NCBI RefSeq assembly: GCF_036014015.1
Contig: NZ_CP107905.1
Span: forward strand, 9,486,001-9,550,000
Direction: 5' to 3'
DNA from: Streptomyces sp. NBC_00457
Lineage (GTDB): Bacteria; Actinomycetota; Actinomycetes; Streptomycetales; Streptomycetaceae
Length of the DNA stretch: 64,000 bases
Below the pieces are notes generated by a model. It was not told where the DNA came from. It worked only from the letters and a program-made list of their open reading frames with translations, and made no database searches. This document shows, piece by piece, positions 8,385-17,562 of the stretch (position 1 is its first letter; each line of letters begins with the position of its first letter). The position numbers and the translations under genes were made by a program.

Positions 8385-9452
8385 TCAGCGGGCCCCGTAC
8401 GCCTTGGGCAGCCGCATGCCGCGCTCGGCCATGATCTCCCGCACCTTGTCGGGGTAGTTGGTGATGATGCCGTCGATCCCGAAGTCCATCAGCGCTTCCA
8501 CGGTCGCCGGGTCGTCGCAGGTCCACGGGACGACCTTGAGGCCCCGGGCGTGCGCCGCGTCGACCATGGCCTGGTCGGCGTAGAAGCGGAAGCCCGGGTC
8601 GCCGACCTTGCCGCTCTGCGGGAAGCCGTAGTTGGGGGAGAGGGTGGTGACTCCGGCGATGCTGTCGGCGGCCTTCACGAAGTCGCCGTCGTAGTCGTCG
8701 GCGTCGATCCCGCCGAGCCAGGGGGAGGCTCCGGGTTTGCCGACCTGGAGGAAGTCGTAGTTGGTCAGGGCCACCAGCGGCCACCTCGGCGCGAGCTTGT
8801 GCATCGCCTTCAGGGCGCCCCAGTCGAAGGACTGGATGGTGACCTGGCGCTCGATGCCGGAGCGGTGGATCTCCTCGTGGACCCGGCGCACGAACAGCTC
8901 GCGCGGCGCGGTCTGTTCGGGGGCGCCCGCCTCGACCTTCGTCTCGACGTTCAGGGTGACCTGCCGGGCCTTGTAGCGCTTGACCAGGTTCAGGACGTCC
9001 CGGAGCTCGACCATCTTGAGGCCCTTGATCTGCTCCTGCTCGGGGAAGCCGGGCAGCTGCTGGTAGCCGCAGTCCATGGTCTTGATCTGGGCCAGCGTCA
9101 GGTCCTTGATGTACTTGCCGACGTACGGGTACATCGGGTCGCCCGGCGTGAGCGGCGCGGTGTCCTTGCACTTCTGGGCGCTGACCTGCCGGTCGTGGGT
9201 GACGACGACCTTCTTGTCCTTGGTGATCTGGGTGTCCAGCTCCAGCGTGGACACCCCCAGGCGCAGGGCCTTGCCGAAGCCCTCCAGGGACGACTCGGTC
9301 GTCATACCGATGCCGCCGCGGTGGGCCTGGAGGTCGAAGGAGGGCTTGTGGTGCGGCCCCCCGGAGGTGTGCGCCGTCGTCGCGTGAGCGGCCGCCGGGA
9401 AAGCGAGCGCCGGCACCAGCGCCAGGCCGGCGAGGACATGCCTTGAGGACAT
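8385..9452 (-). CDS. Secreted glycerophosphodiester phosphodiesterase
   Basis: A 355-residue exported enzyme that hydrolyses glycerophosphodiesters to glycerol-3-phosphate and an alcohol. A signal peptide (about residues 1-25) is followed by the TIM-barrel GDPD signature AHRGGIGMTTESSLEGF, with ELDTQIT and VVTHDRQ supplying the metal/catalytic Glu, Asp and His. The C-terminal half retains the family's GIDGIITNYPD motif. A GTGAGG ribosome site precedes the ATG. Such enzymes are often phosphate-starvation genes in Streptomyces, but I see no clear PHO box here. Confidence 0.9.
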   Translation of the reverse strand: MSSRHVLAGLALVPALAFPAAAHATTAHTSGGPHHKPSFDLQAHRGGIGMTTESSLEGFGKALRLGVSTLELDTQITKDKKVVVTHDRQVSAQKCKDTAPLTPGDPMYPYVGKYIKDLTLAQIKTMDCGYQQLPGFPEQEQIKGLKMVELRDVLNLVKRYKARQVTLNVETKVEAGAPEQTAPRELFVRRVHEEIHRSGIERQVTIQSFDWGALKAMHKLAPRWPLVALTNYDFLQVGKPGASPWLGGIDADDYDGDFVKAADSIAGVTTLSPNYGFPQSGKVGDPGFRFYADQAMVDAAHARGLKVVPWTCDDPATVEALMDFGIDGIITNYPDKVREIMAERGMRLPKAYGAR

Positions 9453-9556
9453 CGAAACCTCACTCTTGTTCGGTTCGGGGGGCGACCCGAAGACGCTAGT
9501 GCGGCCCTGGGGAGCCTACGACGACCTGAGTGTGAGGGGGCTGTGAACGCTGGGCG

Positions 9557-11788
9557 TCATCCGAGGGACCGGAAGGCCCGCAGGCGCAGGGAGTTGGCGA
9601 CGACGAACACCGAGGACAACGCCATCGTCCCGCCGGCGATCATCGGGTTGAGCAGTCCGGCCGCGGCGAGCGGCAGGGCGGCCAGGTTGTAGGCGAAGGC
9701 CCAGAACAGGTTGGACCGGATGGTGCCGAGGGTCCGTCGGGCCAGCCGGACGGCGTCGGCCGCGGCTCGCAGATCGCCTCGTACGAGCGTCAGGTCGCTC
9801 GCCTCGATCGCCGCGTCGGTTCCGGTGCCCATGGCCAGCCCCAGGTTGGCCTGCGCGAGCGCGGCCGCGTCGTTGACGCCGTCACCGACCATGGCGACCG
9901 AACGGCCCTCGCCCTGAAGGCGCTTGACGACGGCGGCCTTGTCCTGCGGCAGTACCTCGGCGTAGACGTGCTCGGGAGCGATGCCGACCTGGCGTGCGAC
10001 CGACTCGGCCACGGTCCGGTTGTCGCCGGTCAGCAGGATCGGGGTCAGGCCGAGGGCGCGCAGCCGCTCGATCGCCTCCGGGCTGGTCTCCTTGACCGCG
10101 TCGGCGACTTCGAGGACCGCCCGTGCCTCCCCGTCCCAGGCGACGGCGATCGCGGTGCGCCCGGCCGCCTCGGCCTCGGACTTGGCCCGCTTCAGCCCCT
10201 CGGGCAGCTCCAACGCCCAGTCAGCGAGCAGCCGTTCACGTCCGACGAGGACGGCGTGACCGTCGACGACACCCTGCACACCCAGGCCGGGTACGTTCGC
10301 GAAGTCCTCGGGCGTGGCCAGCGTGCCCAGCTTCTCCAGCGCCCCGTCGGCGACGGCTCGGGCGATCGGGTGCTCGGAGGCGTGCTCCAACGCCCCCGCC
10401 AGCCGGAGGACTTCGGACTCGTCGGCTCCCTCGGCCGTGTGCACGGCGAGCAGCGTCATCCGGCCCGTGGTGACCGTGCCCGTCTTGTCGAGGACGACGG
10501 TGTCGACCTTGCGCGTGGACTCGAGCACCTCAGGACCCTTGATCAGGATGCCGAGCTGGGCGCCCCGCCCCGTACCGACCAGCAGCGCGGTCGGGGTGGC
10601 GAGGCCCAGGGCGCACGGGCAGGCGATGATCAGGACCGCGACGGCGGCGGTGAACGCGGCCGTCAGTCCGGCGCCGTTGCCGAGCCAGAAGCCGAGGGTG
10701 CCGAGGGCGAGCGCGATCACGATCGGCACGAACACGGCGGAGATCCGGTCCGCGAGCCGCTGCGCGGCGGCCTTCCCGTTCTGCGCGTCCTCCACCAGCT
10801 TGGCCATCCGGGCGAGTTGAGTGTCCGCGCCGACCCGCACGGCCTCGACGACAAGCCGACCGCCCGCGTTGACCGTGGCACCGGTGACCGGATCACCCGC
10901 GGACACCTCCACCGGCACGGACTCGCCGGTGAGCATGGAGGTGTCGACGGCGGAGGAGCCCTCGACGACCGTCCCGTCAGTGGCGATCTTCTCTCCGGGG
11001 CGCACCAGGAAGCGGTCACCGACCTTCAACTCGGCGACGGGGACGGTCTGTTCGCGGCTGTCCGGACGCAGCACGGTGACGTCCTTGGCGCCCAGCTCCA
11101 GCAGCGCCTTGAGCGCGGCTCCCGCCTTGCGCTTGGAGCGGGCTTCGAAGTAGCGCCCGGCCAGGATGAACATGGTGACGCCGGCCGCGGCCTCCAGGTA
11201 GATGTTCCCGGCGCCGTCGCCGCGGGCGATCGTCAGCTCGAAGGGATGCGTCATCCCCGGCGTGCCCGCGGTCCCGAAGAACAGCGCCCACAGCGACCAC
11301 AGGAACGCCGCCGACGTACCGACCGAGATCAGCGTGTCCATGGTGGCCGCACCATGGCGGGCATTGGTCAGCGCCGCCTGATGGAAGGGCCATCCGGCGT
11401 ACGTCACGACGGGCGCCGCCAGCGTCAGGGAAAGCCACTGCCAGTTCTCGAACTGCAGGGCGGGGATCATGGCCATCGCGATCACGGGCAGGGCGAGGGC
11501 GACCGAGGTGAGCAGCCTCTGCCGGAGGGATCGGAGCTCATGGTCGACCTGCTCGGGCTCGGGGTCGGCCCGCGCGGGCTCCTGCGCGGAGTACCCCGTC
11601 GCCTCGACCGTGGCTATCAGATCCGGGACCGAGACCTCACCGGTGTAGTTGACCCTGGCCTTCTCGGTGGCGTAGTTGACAGTGGCCGTGACCCCGTCCA
11701 TGCCGTTGAGCTTCTTCTCGACGCGTGCCGCGCACGAGGCGCAGGTCATGCCGCCGATGACGAGTTCGACCTGGTTACTGGCCATCAT
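9557..11788 (-). CDS. copA: Copper-exporting P1B-type ATPase
   Basis: A 743-residue membrane ATPase pumping Cu(I) out of the cytoplasm. An N-terminal heavy-metal-associated domain carries [16 protein letters not shown]. The metal-channel motif is [15 protein letters not shown], the phosphorylation site DKTGTVTTG, the nucleotide-binding HP motif SEHPIARA and the hinge [11 protein letters not shown]. The TGES-type actuator motif reads LTGESVPVE. The ATG doublet at 11788/11785 leaves the exact start open by one codon. Two CsoR-like operators lie in the divergent promoter, so copper-induced expression is expected. Confidence 0.95.
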   Translation of the reverse strand: MMASNQVELVIGGMTCASCAARVEKKLNGMDGVTATVNYATEKARVNYTGEVSVPDLIATVEATGYSAQEPARADPEPEQVDHELRSLRQRLLTSVALALPVIAMAMIPALQFENWQWLSLTLAAPVVTYAGWPFHQAALTNARHGAATMDTLISVGTSAAFLWSLWALFFGTAGTPGMTHPFELTIARGDGAGNIYLEAAAGVTMFILAGRYFEARSKRKAGAALKALLELGAKDVTVLRPDSREQTVPVAELKVGDRFLVRPGEKIATDGTVVEGSSAVDTSMLTGESVPVEVSAGDPVTGATVNAGGRLVVEAVRVGADTQLARMAKLVEDAQNGKAAAQRLADRISAVFVPIVIALALGTLGFWLGNGAGLTAAFTAAVAVLIIACPCALGLATPTALLVGTGRGAQLGILIKGPEVLESTRKVDTVVLDKTGTVTTGRMTLLAVHTAEGADESEVLRLAGALEHASEHPIARAVADGALEKLGTLATPEDFANVPGLGVQGVVDGHAVLVGRERLLADWALELPEGLKRAKSEAEAAGRTAIAVAWDGEARAVLEVADAVKETSPEAIERLRALGLTPILLTGDNRTVAESVARQVGIAPEHVYAEVLPQDKAAVVKRLQGEGRSVAMVGDGVNDAAALAQANLGLAMGTGTDAAIEASDLTLVRGDLRAAADAVRLARRTLGTIRSNLFWAFAYNLAALPLAAAGLLNPMIAGGTMALSSVFVVANSLRLRAFRSLG

Positions 11789-11837
11789 CCGCTCCTGGGA
11801 CTCATACGGGGACGGGGTATCCTTCTTTCGTCGTCAT

Positions 11838-11858
11838 GTATACCCCTCAGGGGTATCG
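11838..11858. promoter_or_regulatory. CsoR-type operator 1
   Basis: ATACCCCTCAGGGGTAT (11840-11856) is a near-perfect palindrome of the TACCCC/GGGGTA class bound by the copper-sensing repressor CsoR. It lies 52-68 bases upstream of the copA start and points to copper control of the divergent pair. Confidence 0.85.
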
Positions 11859-11885
11859 AGAGCAAGCGGGTCGAAGGCTTGACTT

Positions 11886-11904
11886 CATACCCCCTGGGGG
11901 TATG
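11886..11904. promoter_or_regulatory. CsoR-type operator 2
   Basis: CATACCCCCTGGGGGTATG is a perfect 19-base palindrome with the CsoR half-sites. It ends 36 bases before the ATG of the secreted His-rich gene at 11941. Two operators 46 bases apart suggest that each divergent promoter has its own site. Confidence 0.88.
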
Positions 11905-11940
11905 GTCGGTCGCAGAGAAATCCGGAGATCGGAGAACACC

Positions 11941-12873
11941 ATGCGCACCGCACTGAAGCTCACCGCGTTCGCCGCCGCCCTGGCCGCCACCTTCGGCACC
12001 GCCTACGGCGTGGGCCAGGGCGTTGCCCCGGTCGTGGAAGACCGCCCGCCCGCCCGGCACGACACGCACACCGAAGCGGCGACGGAGGGAGGGGACGACC
12101 ATGGTGGGCATGAAGCGACACCGGCCGGCGGACTGCAGATCTCCGAGGGCGGCTACACCCTCGACCTGAGGACTCCGCGCGTCACCGCGGGGGAGCGGAG
12201 CGAGCTGCGCTTCACGATCCGGGACGTCGGCGGCGACGCCGTCACCGCCTACCGGCGCGAACACGACAAGGAACTGCACCTCATCGTCGCCTCACGCGAC
12301 CTGATCACCTACCGCCATCTGCACCCCACCCGCGCCGCCGACGGCACCTGGAGCATCCCCGTCGAACTGCCCCGCGCGGGCGGCTACCGCGTCTTCGCCG
12401 ACTTCACCCCGGCGAAGAAGGGCGCGAAGAACCTCACCCTCGGCGCGGACCTGGCGGCAGCGGGCCCCTATGAGCCGAAGCAACTGCCCGCGCCCAGCAA
12501 CGTCGCGAGGATCCACGGCTACGAGGTCAAGTTGTCCGGCGGCCTGCGCCCGGGCGCCGAGAGCGAGCTGAAGCTGACGGTGTCCCGCAACGGCAGGCCG
12601 GTCACCGACCTCCAGCCCTACCTGGGTGCCTACGGCCATCTGGTCGCCCTGCGCTCCGGCGACCTCGCCTACCTCCATGTGCACCCCACCACCGCGACGA
12701 AGCCGGGCCCCGACATCTCCTTTGCGGCCACGGCACCGAGCAGCGGCACCTACCGGCTGTTCCTCGACTTCAAGCACGCGGGCACCGTCCACACCGCGGC
12801 CTTCACGGTCCACGCCGGACAGGCGACGGCGGAAGAGCCCGCGCACGAAGAAGCAGAAGGGCACGGGCACTGA
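11941..12873 (+). CDS. Secreted His-rich protein of the copper locus
   Basis: A 310-residue exported protein of unknown biochemical role. A signal/anchor segment (about residues 5-25) is followed by a short His-rich stretch (DDHGGHEA). Two similar beta-domains follow, each with a paired-His motif: TYRHLHP in the first and YLHVHP in the second. The tail is Glu/His-rich (HEEAEGHGH). The paired HxH motifs resemble extracytoplasmic copper-binding sites, and the promoter carries a CsoR operator next to copA, so a periplasmic-side copper buffer or chaperone is a reasonable inference. GGAGAA precedes the ATG. The ORF could be read further upstream from 11836, but that start lies inside the operator region. 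Confidence 0.75.
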   Translation: MRTALKLTAFAAALAATFGTAYGVGQGVAPVVEDRPPARHDTHTEAATEGGDDHGGHEATPAGGLQISEGGYTLDLRTPRVTAGERSELRFTIRDVGGDAVTAYRREHDKELHLIVASRDLITYRHLHPTRAADGTWSIPVELPRAGGYRVFADFTPAKKGAKNLTLGADLAAAGPYEPKQLPAPSNVARIHGYEVKLSGGLRPGAESELKLTVSRNGRPVTDLQPYLGAYGHLVALRSGDLAYLHVHPTTATKPGPDISFAATAPSSGTYRLFLDFKHAGTVHTAAFTVHAGQATAEEPAHEEAEGHGH

Positions 12874-12875
12874 GA

Positions 12876-12908
12876 CGGAGGCCGGTCGGCTGCTGCGACC
12901 GGCCTCCG
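12876..12908. terminator. Bidirectional hairpin terminator
   Basis: CGGAGGCCGGTCG (12876-12888) and CGACCGGCCTCCG (12896-12908) form a perfect 13-bp stem with a 7-base loop. It lies two bases after one stop codon and 20 bases from the convergent lipoprotein stop, so it probably serves both. Confidence 0.8.
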
Positions 12909-12927
12909 CGCACATCCGGGCCGAGCG

Positions 12928-13989
12928 TCAGGACGTCGGCTCGGTCACCTTCGTCGAGGTCTCGCCGTCGACCGCCGCGGCCAGCTGCGGCACCAGACGC
13001 TCGAGCGTGTAGGGCAGGCTCAGCACCGACACGAAGGAGACCGAGTTGCCGTAGTCGCTGCTCTCCTTGACGAAGACCTCGCGGTCCTCCTTCGCCACCG
13101 TCAGATCGGCGTACAGGGAGTTCTTGCGCAGCGCGGCCTTGTCCTTGGCGGTGTCGGAGACGATCCAGACGACCGCGTCGGTGTCCAGCAGGTCGGTGCG
13201 CTCCTTGCTGATGTTGGCACCGAACTCGTCACCGATGACCTTGTCCAGGTCCTTGGGCAGGGTGAAGCCGAGGTCCGTGAGCAGACGCGAGCGCGGGTCC
13301 TGGCTGCCGAAGACGAAGGTGCCCTCGTACGGCGTCGCCATCACGGCGCTGGACTTCGTGAACTGAGGGTTGTCGTCGGTCGCCTTCTTGAAGTCGGCCT
13401 CGACGCCCGTGACCAGTTCCTTTGCCTTGGCCTCCTGGCCGAGCGCCTTGCCGATGATCTCCGTCTGGTTCTGCCACGGCACGCCGAAGTCGTTGTACTC
13501 CTTGGGCTGGGCGACCACCGGGGCGAACTTCGACAGGGTGTCGTACTGCTCCTTGGTCAGCCCGCCGTAGACGGCGAGGATCAGGTCCGGCCTGAGCGCG
13601 GCGATCTTCTCCGTCTGCGGGCCGGTGCCGGTGTCCTTGAGGACCGTCGGGGCCGCCGCGCTGCCCAGCTTGTCCGTGGCCCAGGGGCCGATCGCGCCCT
13701 TGTAGCCGCCGAGCCATTCGGTCGTGCCCACGGGCACCTTGCCCAGCGCGAGCACCGCGTCCTGGTCGGTGAGGCCGACCGTGACGATCCGCTTCGGCTC
13801 GGACTTGATGGTCGTACTGCCGTACTTGTGCGGGAGGGTCACCGGGAAAGCGGTGCTCGAGGACTCGGTGGCTTCCGAGCCCGCCGTGTCGGAGCCGTCG
13901 TCGGATCCGCAGGCCGTGGCGGTGGCGAAGAGGAGCAGCGCGGAGGCGAGTGCCGCGGCGAGCCGGGTGCCTCTGAGAGAGCCGAGCAT
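12928..13989 (-). CDS. Ferric-siderophore-binding lipoprotein
   Basis: A 353-residue periplasmic-binding-fold protein of the FecB/FhuD family. The lipoprotein signal ends FATATAC, so the anchor Cys follows residue ~23. The ligand-binding region starts KRIVTVGLTDQDAVLALG, typical of iron-complex binders. The ATG at 13989 has AAGGA upstream and overlaps by one base the stop of the upstream ABC half-transporter (TGATG), so it is the last gene of a three-gene operon. It should deliver the ferric siderophore to the FecCD-type importer at 19960-22956. The adjacent half-transporters are an alternative partner. Confidence 0.88.
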   Translation of the reverse strand: MLGSLRGTRLAAALASALLLFATATACGSDDGSDTAGSEATESSSTAFPVTLPHKYGSTTIKSEPKRIVTVGLTDQDAVLALGKVPVGTTEWLGGYKGAIGPWATDKLGSAAAPTVLKDTGTGPQTEKIAALRPDLILAVYGGLTKEQYDTLSKFAPVVAQPKEYNDFGVPWQNQTEIIGKALGQEAKAKELVTGVEADFKKATDDNPQFTKSSAVMATPYEGTFVFGSQDPRSRLLTDLGFTLPKDLDKVIGDEFGANISKERTDLLDTDAVVWIVSDTAKDKAALRKNSLYADLTVAKEDREVFVKESSDYGNSVSFVSVLSLPYTLERLVPQLAAAVDGETSTKVTEPTS

Positions 13990-15800
13990 CAGTGGTCCTT
14001 CTTGGTTGTGTCGGTGCTGGGACGGGGCGTGGGGGGCTCGTCGACGGGTGTGCGGGTGCCGGACCACGCCTGCCACAGGGAGGCGTACGGGCCGGCGGTG
14101 GCGCACAGTTCGTCGTGGGTTCCGCTCTGCACGATCCGGCCGCCGTCCATGACGACGATCCGGTCCGCGTCGGCGGCCTGGGTGAGGCGGTGGGCGACGA
14201 CGAGCGCGGTGCGGTGCTCGATCGCCCGGTCCGCCGCCTTCTCCAGCAGGCGGGCGCCGGTGCTGCCCGCCTCGGCCGTGGCCTCGTCGAGCACGGCCAC
14301 CGGCGGATCGGCCAGGACCAGCCGGGCCAGGGCCAGTTGCTGCACCTGGGCGGCGGTGAGGCGGTGTCCCCCCTCGCCGACGACTGTGCCCAGACCCTCC
14401 GGCAGTGCCTCGGCCCAGTCCAGCGCGTCCACCTCCGCGAGTGCCGCGCGCAGGTCCTGGTCCGTGGCGTCGGCGCGCGCCAGACGCAGATCGTCGGCGA
14501 GCGGCCCGGCGAAGACATGCGTCTCCTGGGTCACCAGGGCCACGGGCAGGCCGTCGGTTGGAGCGTTCAGCTGTACGGAACCGGCGGTCGGTTGGTGCAC
14601 GCCCGCGATCAGCTTGGCCAGCGTCGTCTTGCCCGCGCCGCTCGCGCCGACGAGGGCGACGCGTTCGCCGGCCGCGAGGGTGAGGTGTATGTCGTGCAGG
14701 ACGGGACGGCCGGGCTCGTACGCGTGATGGACACCCGTCACCGTCACCGCGCCGGACTCGGGACGGTCGTACGGACTCGGTGTTCCGACGGATGCCTCGG
14801 CCGCCGGCCCGTCCGCGACTCCGACCAGCCGGGCGAGCGCCGCCGTCGCCGACTGGGCGTCGTCCAGCAGGACGAGGGCCGAGTTGATCGGGGTGAACAG
14901 GCTGTGGAAGTAGAGCGCGGCGGCCGTGGCGGTGCCGATGGAGACGGAGTCGGCGCGCACCAGCAGGAAGCCGGTGACGAGGACGGCGGCGAGGCCGGTG
15001 TACTCGGCGATGTGCAGCCGGTTGTAGAAGTCGAGCACCAGCCGCACCCCGCGCATGGTCAGCGCCACCGCGGCCGAGGAGCGCTTGGTCACGTGCGCGG
15101 TGTGCTGCTCCTCCATCCGGAAGGCCCGTACGGTTCCGGCGCCCGCGATGGTGTCCAGGAGCTGCTGTTGCTGGGACCCCATGGCGATGCGCTGCTCGGC
15201 GTAGAGGGGGACGGCATGCCGTACGTACCAGCGTGCGGTCCCGGCCTGGATGGGCACGGCGAGCAGGGCCGCCAGCAGGAACCGCCAGTCCAGTGCCGCC
15301 ATCGCGGCCAGGGTCAGCACGATGGCCAGCAGGGAGCGGGCCAGTTCGGGCAGCGCGTTGCGCACCGCCTCGCCGACCACCGAGACGTCCCGGGTGACCC
15401 GGGCGTTGAGGTCCCCGGAGCCTGCCTTCTCCACCTGTTCCAGGGGCAGTCGCAGGGCCCGCTCGACGAAGCGCTCGCGCAACTGCGCCAGTACCGTCTC
15501 GCCGAGCCGGGAGACCAGCGACAGACCGAGCGCGGTGGCCCCGCCCTGCACGACGGCGACCAGCACCAGCAGGACGACGGGGAGGGTGAGGTCGTCGGCC
15601 GGGCGGTGCTCGGCGACCACGTCCACGATGCGGCCCAGCAGCGGCTGGACGATCAGCCCGACCCCGGTCGCCGCGATCATCACGGCGAAAGCGGTGAGCG
15701 TCAGGCGGCGGTGCGGCCGGACGAGTTCACGGACCGCGGCGCGCGTGCGGACCGGCGTTGCCGTGGGCAGCAGTTCGCGGGTGAGGGACGGGTCGCTCAT
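13989..15800 (-). CDS. ABC half-transporter (MDR-like), catalytic-Walker subunit
   Basis: A 603-residue fused membrane-ATPase protein. An ABC_membrane domain spans about residues 35-310 and the nucleotide-binding domain about 345-585. Walker A is intact (VGASGAGKTT), Walker B reads VAVLDEAT with the catalytic Glu present, and the H-loop is VAHRL. The signature is degenerate: LTAAQVQQLALARL instead of LSGGQ. The partner encoded just upstream (ATGA overlap at 15797-15800) has the opposite defects, so the two should form a heterodimer with one working ATP site. In siderophore loci such pairs act as exporters or, like IrtAB/YbtPQ, as importers; direction is not decided by sequence. Confidence 0.9.
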   Translation of the reverse strand: MSDPSLTRELLPTATPVRTRAAVRELVRPHRRLTLTAFAVMIAATGVGLIVQPLLGRIVDVVAEHRPADDLTLPVVLLVLVAVVQGGATALGLSLVSRLGETVLAQLRERFVERALRLPLEQVEKAGSGDLNARVTRDVSVVGEAVRNALPELARSLLAIVLTLAAMAALDWRFLLAALLAVPIQAGTARWYVRHAVPLYAEQRIAMGSQQQQLLDTIAGAGTVRAFRMEEQHTAHVTKRSSAAVALTMRGVRLVLDFYNRLHIAEYTGLAAVLVTGFLLVRADSVSIGTATAAALYFHSLFTPINSALVLLDDAQSATAALARLVGVADGPAAEASVGTPSPYDRPESGAVTVTGVHHAYEPGRPVLHDIHLTLAAGERVALVGASGAGKTTLAKLIAGVHQPTAGSVQLNAPTDGLPVALVTQETHVFAGPLADDLRLARADATDQDLRAALAEVDALDWAEALPEGLGTVVGEGGHRLTAAQVQQLALARLVLADPPVAVLDEATAEAGSTGARLLEKAADRAIEHRTALVVAHRLTQAADADRIVVMDGGRIVQSGTHDELCATAGPYASLWQAWSGTRTPVDEPPTPRPSTDTTKKDH

Positions 15801-17491
15801 GCCAGCACCGCCGCTCGGTACGACTCATGACGGCGTATCAGGTCGGCGTGCGGAGCCGTGTCGGAGACCCGGCCGTTCTCCAGCAGCACGACCCGGTCGG
15901 TGACGGACAGGAGCCCGGGGCTGGTGGTCACCAGGATCGTCGTACGGCCCTTGCGGATCTCCCGGATTCCGGTGGCGATGCCCGCCTCGGTGACCGCGTC
16001 CACCGCGGTGGTCGGATCGTGGAGGACCAGGACGGGCCGGTCGGCGGCCAAGGCGCGGGCCAGGGCGACCCGTTGGCGCTGCCCGCCGGACAGTGACCGG
16101 CCGCGTTCGCTGACCGCGGTATCCGCGCCGTCCGGCAGGGACTGGGCGACCTGCGCGACCCCGGCCGCCGCCATCGCCGGCTCCGGATCGGCGCCGTCCG
16201 GGGCGGACGCCGTGACGTTGTCGTGGACGGTGCCCTCGAAGAGGTCGGCGTCGTGCTCGGCGACCAGCATCGCCGTACGCAACTGAGCCGGGTCCAGGTC
16301 CCGCAGGGATACGCCGTCCAGCTCGACCGTGCCCGAGTCCGGGTCGGTCTGCCGGGCCAGGGCGCGCATCAGGTCCGTGGCCTGGGCGGGGTCGGTCGTG
16401 ACCACGCCGAGCAACTCGCCGGGCGCGACCTCCAGGTCGACGTCGCGCAGCCCGCCGAGGCTGACGCCGCTGAGCCGGAGCGCACCGCGCACCGGCTGGG
16501 GGAGGGTTCCCTCGCCGGCGTCGACGGTGTGCGGGGCGGCGAGCACCTCGGCGATCCGGGAGGCGGAGGCGCGGCCCTGCGCGAGCTCGGCGTTGACCCA
16601 CGCGAGCACCTCCAACGGGCCGAGCAGGAACAGCGCGAGCCCGACCGCCGACACCAACTGGCCCAGACTGATGGATCCGTTGGCCGCGAGCCGGCCGCCG
16701 ACCAGGGCGACGGCGGCGATCAGACAGCCCGTCAGGGTCAGCACCATGCCGCTCTGGAAGGCCTGCGCGCGGGCCGCTTTCAAGGTGGCCTGGAGGGAGT
16801 CGCGGCTGGTGGTGCGGTAGCGGGATATCGCGGTCGACTCGCCCCCGATGCCCTTGAGGATCCTCAGACCGGCCACCAGATCGGCGGCGACGGCCGAGGC
16901 GTGCGCGGCCCGTTCCTGCTCGGCCTCGCTGCGGGACTCCAGCGGCTTGCTGAGCAGGTGGCCGAGCCACAGCAGCACCGGCGTGCCGAGCAGGACGACC
17001 AGGCCGAGCGTCACCGACGCCCGCAGCAGGACGACGGCGCAGGCGAGGATGCCGGCCAGGGCCGAAATCCCCGCCATCAGCGCCATGTTGACGGCGCCGA
17101 CCCGCTTGGCGTCCTCGGTGGCGACATTGGCGAGCGCGCCGGGCAGCCGGCCCTCCTCCACCCCGCCGCGTGGATGAAGAACGCGTCGTACGAGGGTGAT
17201 GCGCAGGTCGTGTTCGGCCTGCGCGGCGGCCCGGTCGCCGGACCAGGCGCCGTAGCGGTAGCTGAGCGCTAGTCCCGTGTAGACCACGGCGAGGACGGCG
17301 AGCCACCGCAGCAGGGCGCCGGTGTCGGAATCCGTGACGGCGCGGTCGATGACGACGCCGATGAGGACCGGCACCAGCACCTCGCCCGCCTGGTGTCCCG
17401 AGCCGAGGAGCGAGCCGAGCGCGACATCACGCCGCTGCCCCTTGATCGACCGTCTCAGGACGTCACGTCCCGACGGATTTGAAGGACCCAC
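15797..17491 (-). CDS. ABC half-transporter (MDR-like), degenerate-Walker subunit
   Basis: A 564-residue half-transporter, first gene of the iron-controlled operon. The membrane domain is followed by an ATPase domain in which Walker A has lost its GK(S/T) core (VVTTDPAQATDLM), Walker B reads VLVLHDPT with the Asp-Glu pair altered, and the H-loop His is absent (LVTTSPG). The LSGGQRQRVALARAL signature is perfect. It therefore cannot hydrolyse ATP in its own Walker site but can complete the partner's. The GTG at 17491 is chosen because GGAGG lies seven bases upstream; the GTG at 17497 is too close to that site. An iron box lies about 50 bases upstream. Confidence 0.88.
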   Translation of the reverse strand: MGPSNPSGRDVLRRSIKGQRRDVALGSLLGSGHQAGEVLVPVLIGVVIDRAVTDSDTGALLRWLAVLAVVYTGLALSYRYGAWSGDRAAAQAEHDLRITLVRRVLHPRGGVEEGRLPGALANVATEDAKRVGAVNMALMAGISALAGILACAVVLLRASVTLGLVVLLGTPVLLWLGHLLSKPLESRSEAEQERAAHASAVAADLVAGLRILKGIGGESTAISRYRTTSRDSLQATLKAARAQAFQSGMVLTLTGCLIAAVALVGGRLAANGSISLGQLVSAVGLALFLLGPLEVLAWVNAELAQGRASASRIAEVLAAPHTVDAGEGTLPQPVRGALRLSGVSLGGLRDVDLEVAPGELLGVVTTDPAQATDLMRALARQTDPDSGTVELDGVSLRDLDPAQLRTAMLVAEHDADLFEGTVHDNVTASAPDGADPEPAMAAAGVAQVAQSLPDGADTAVSERGRSLSGGQRQRVALARALAADRPVLVLHDPTTAVDAVTEAGIATGIREIRKGRTTILVTTSPGLLSVTDRVVLLENGRVSDTAPHADLIRRHESYRAAVLA

Positions 17492-17543
17492 CCGCACCCC
17501 TCCGGGATCGGACGACCGTTGAATCGCTCGACAGGCTGAAAAC

Positions 17544-17562
17544 TTAGGTGAGGCTACTCTGA
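17544..17562 (-). promoter_or_regulatory. Iron box (DmdR/IdeR type) for the ABC-lipoprotein operon
   Basis: Read on the minus strand, TCAGAGTAGCCTCACCTAA matches the actinobacterial iron-box pattern, with one strong half-site (CTCACCTAA) and one weak one. It overlaps the last codons and stop of the ornithine monooxygenase gene and lies 53 bases upstream of the half-transporter start. Iron-loaded DmdR would repress the operon. Confidence 0.7.
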
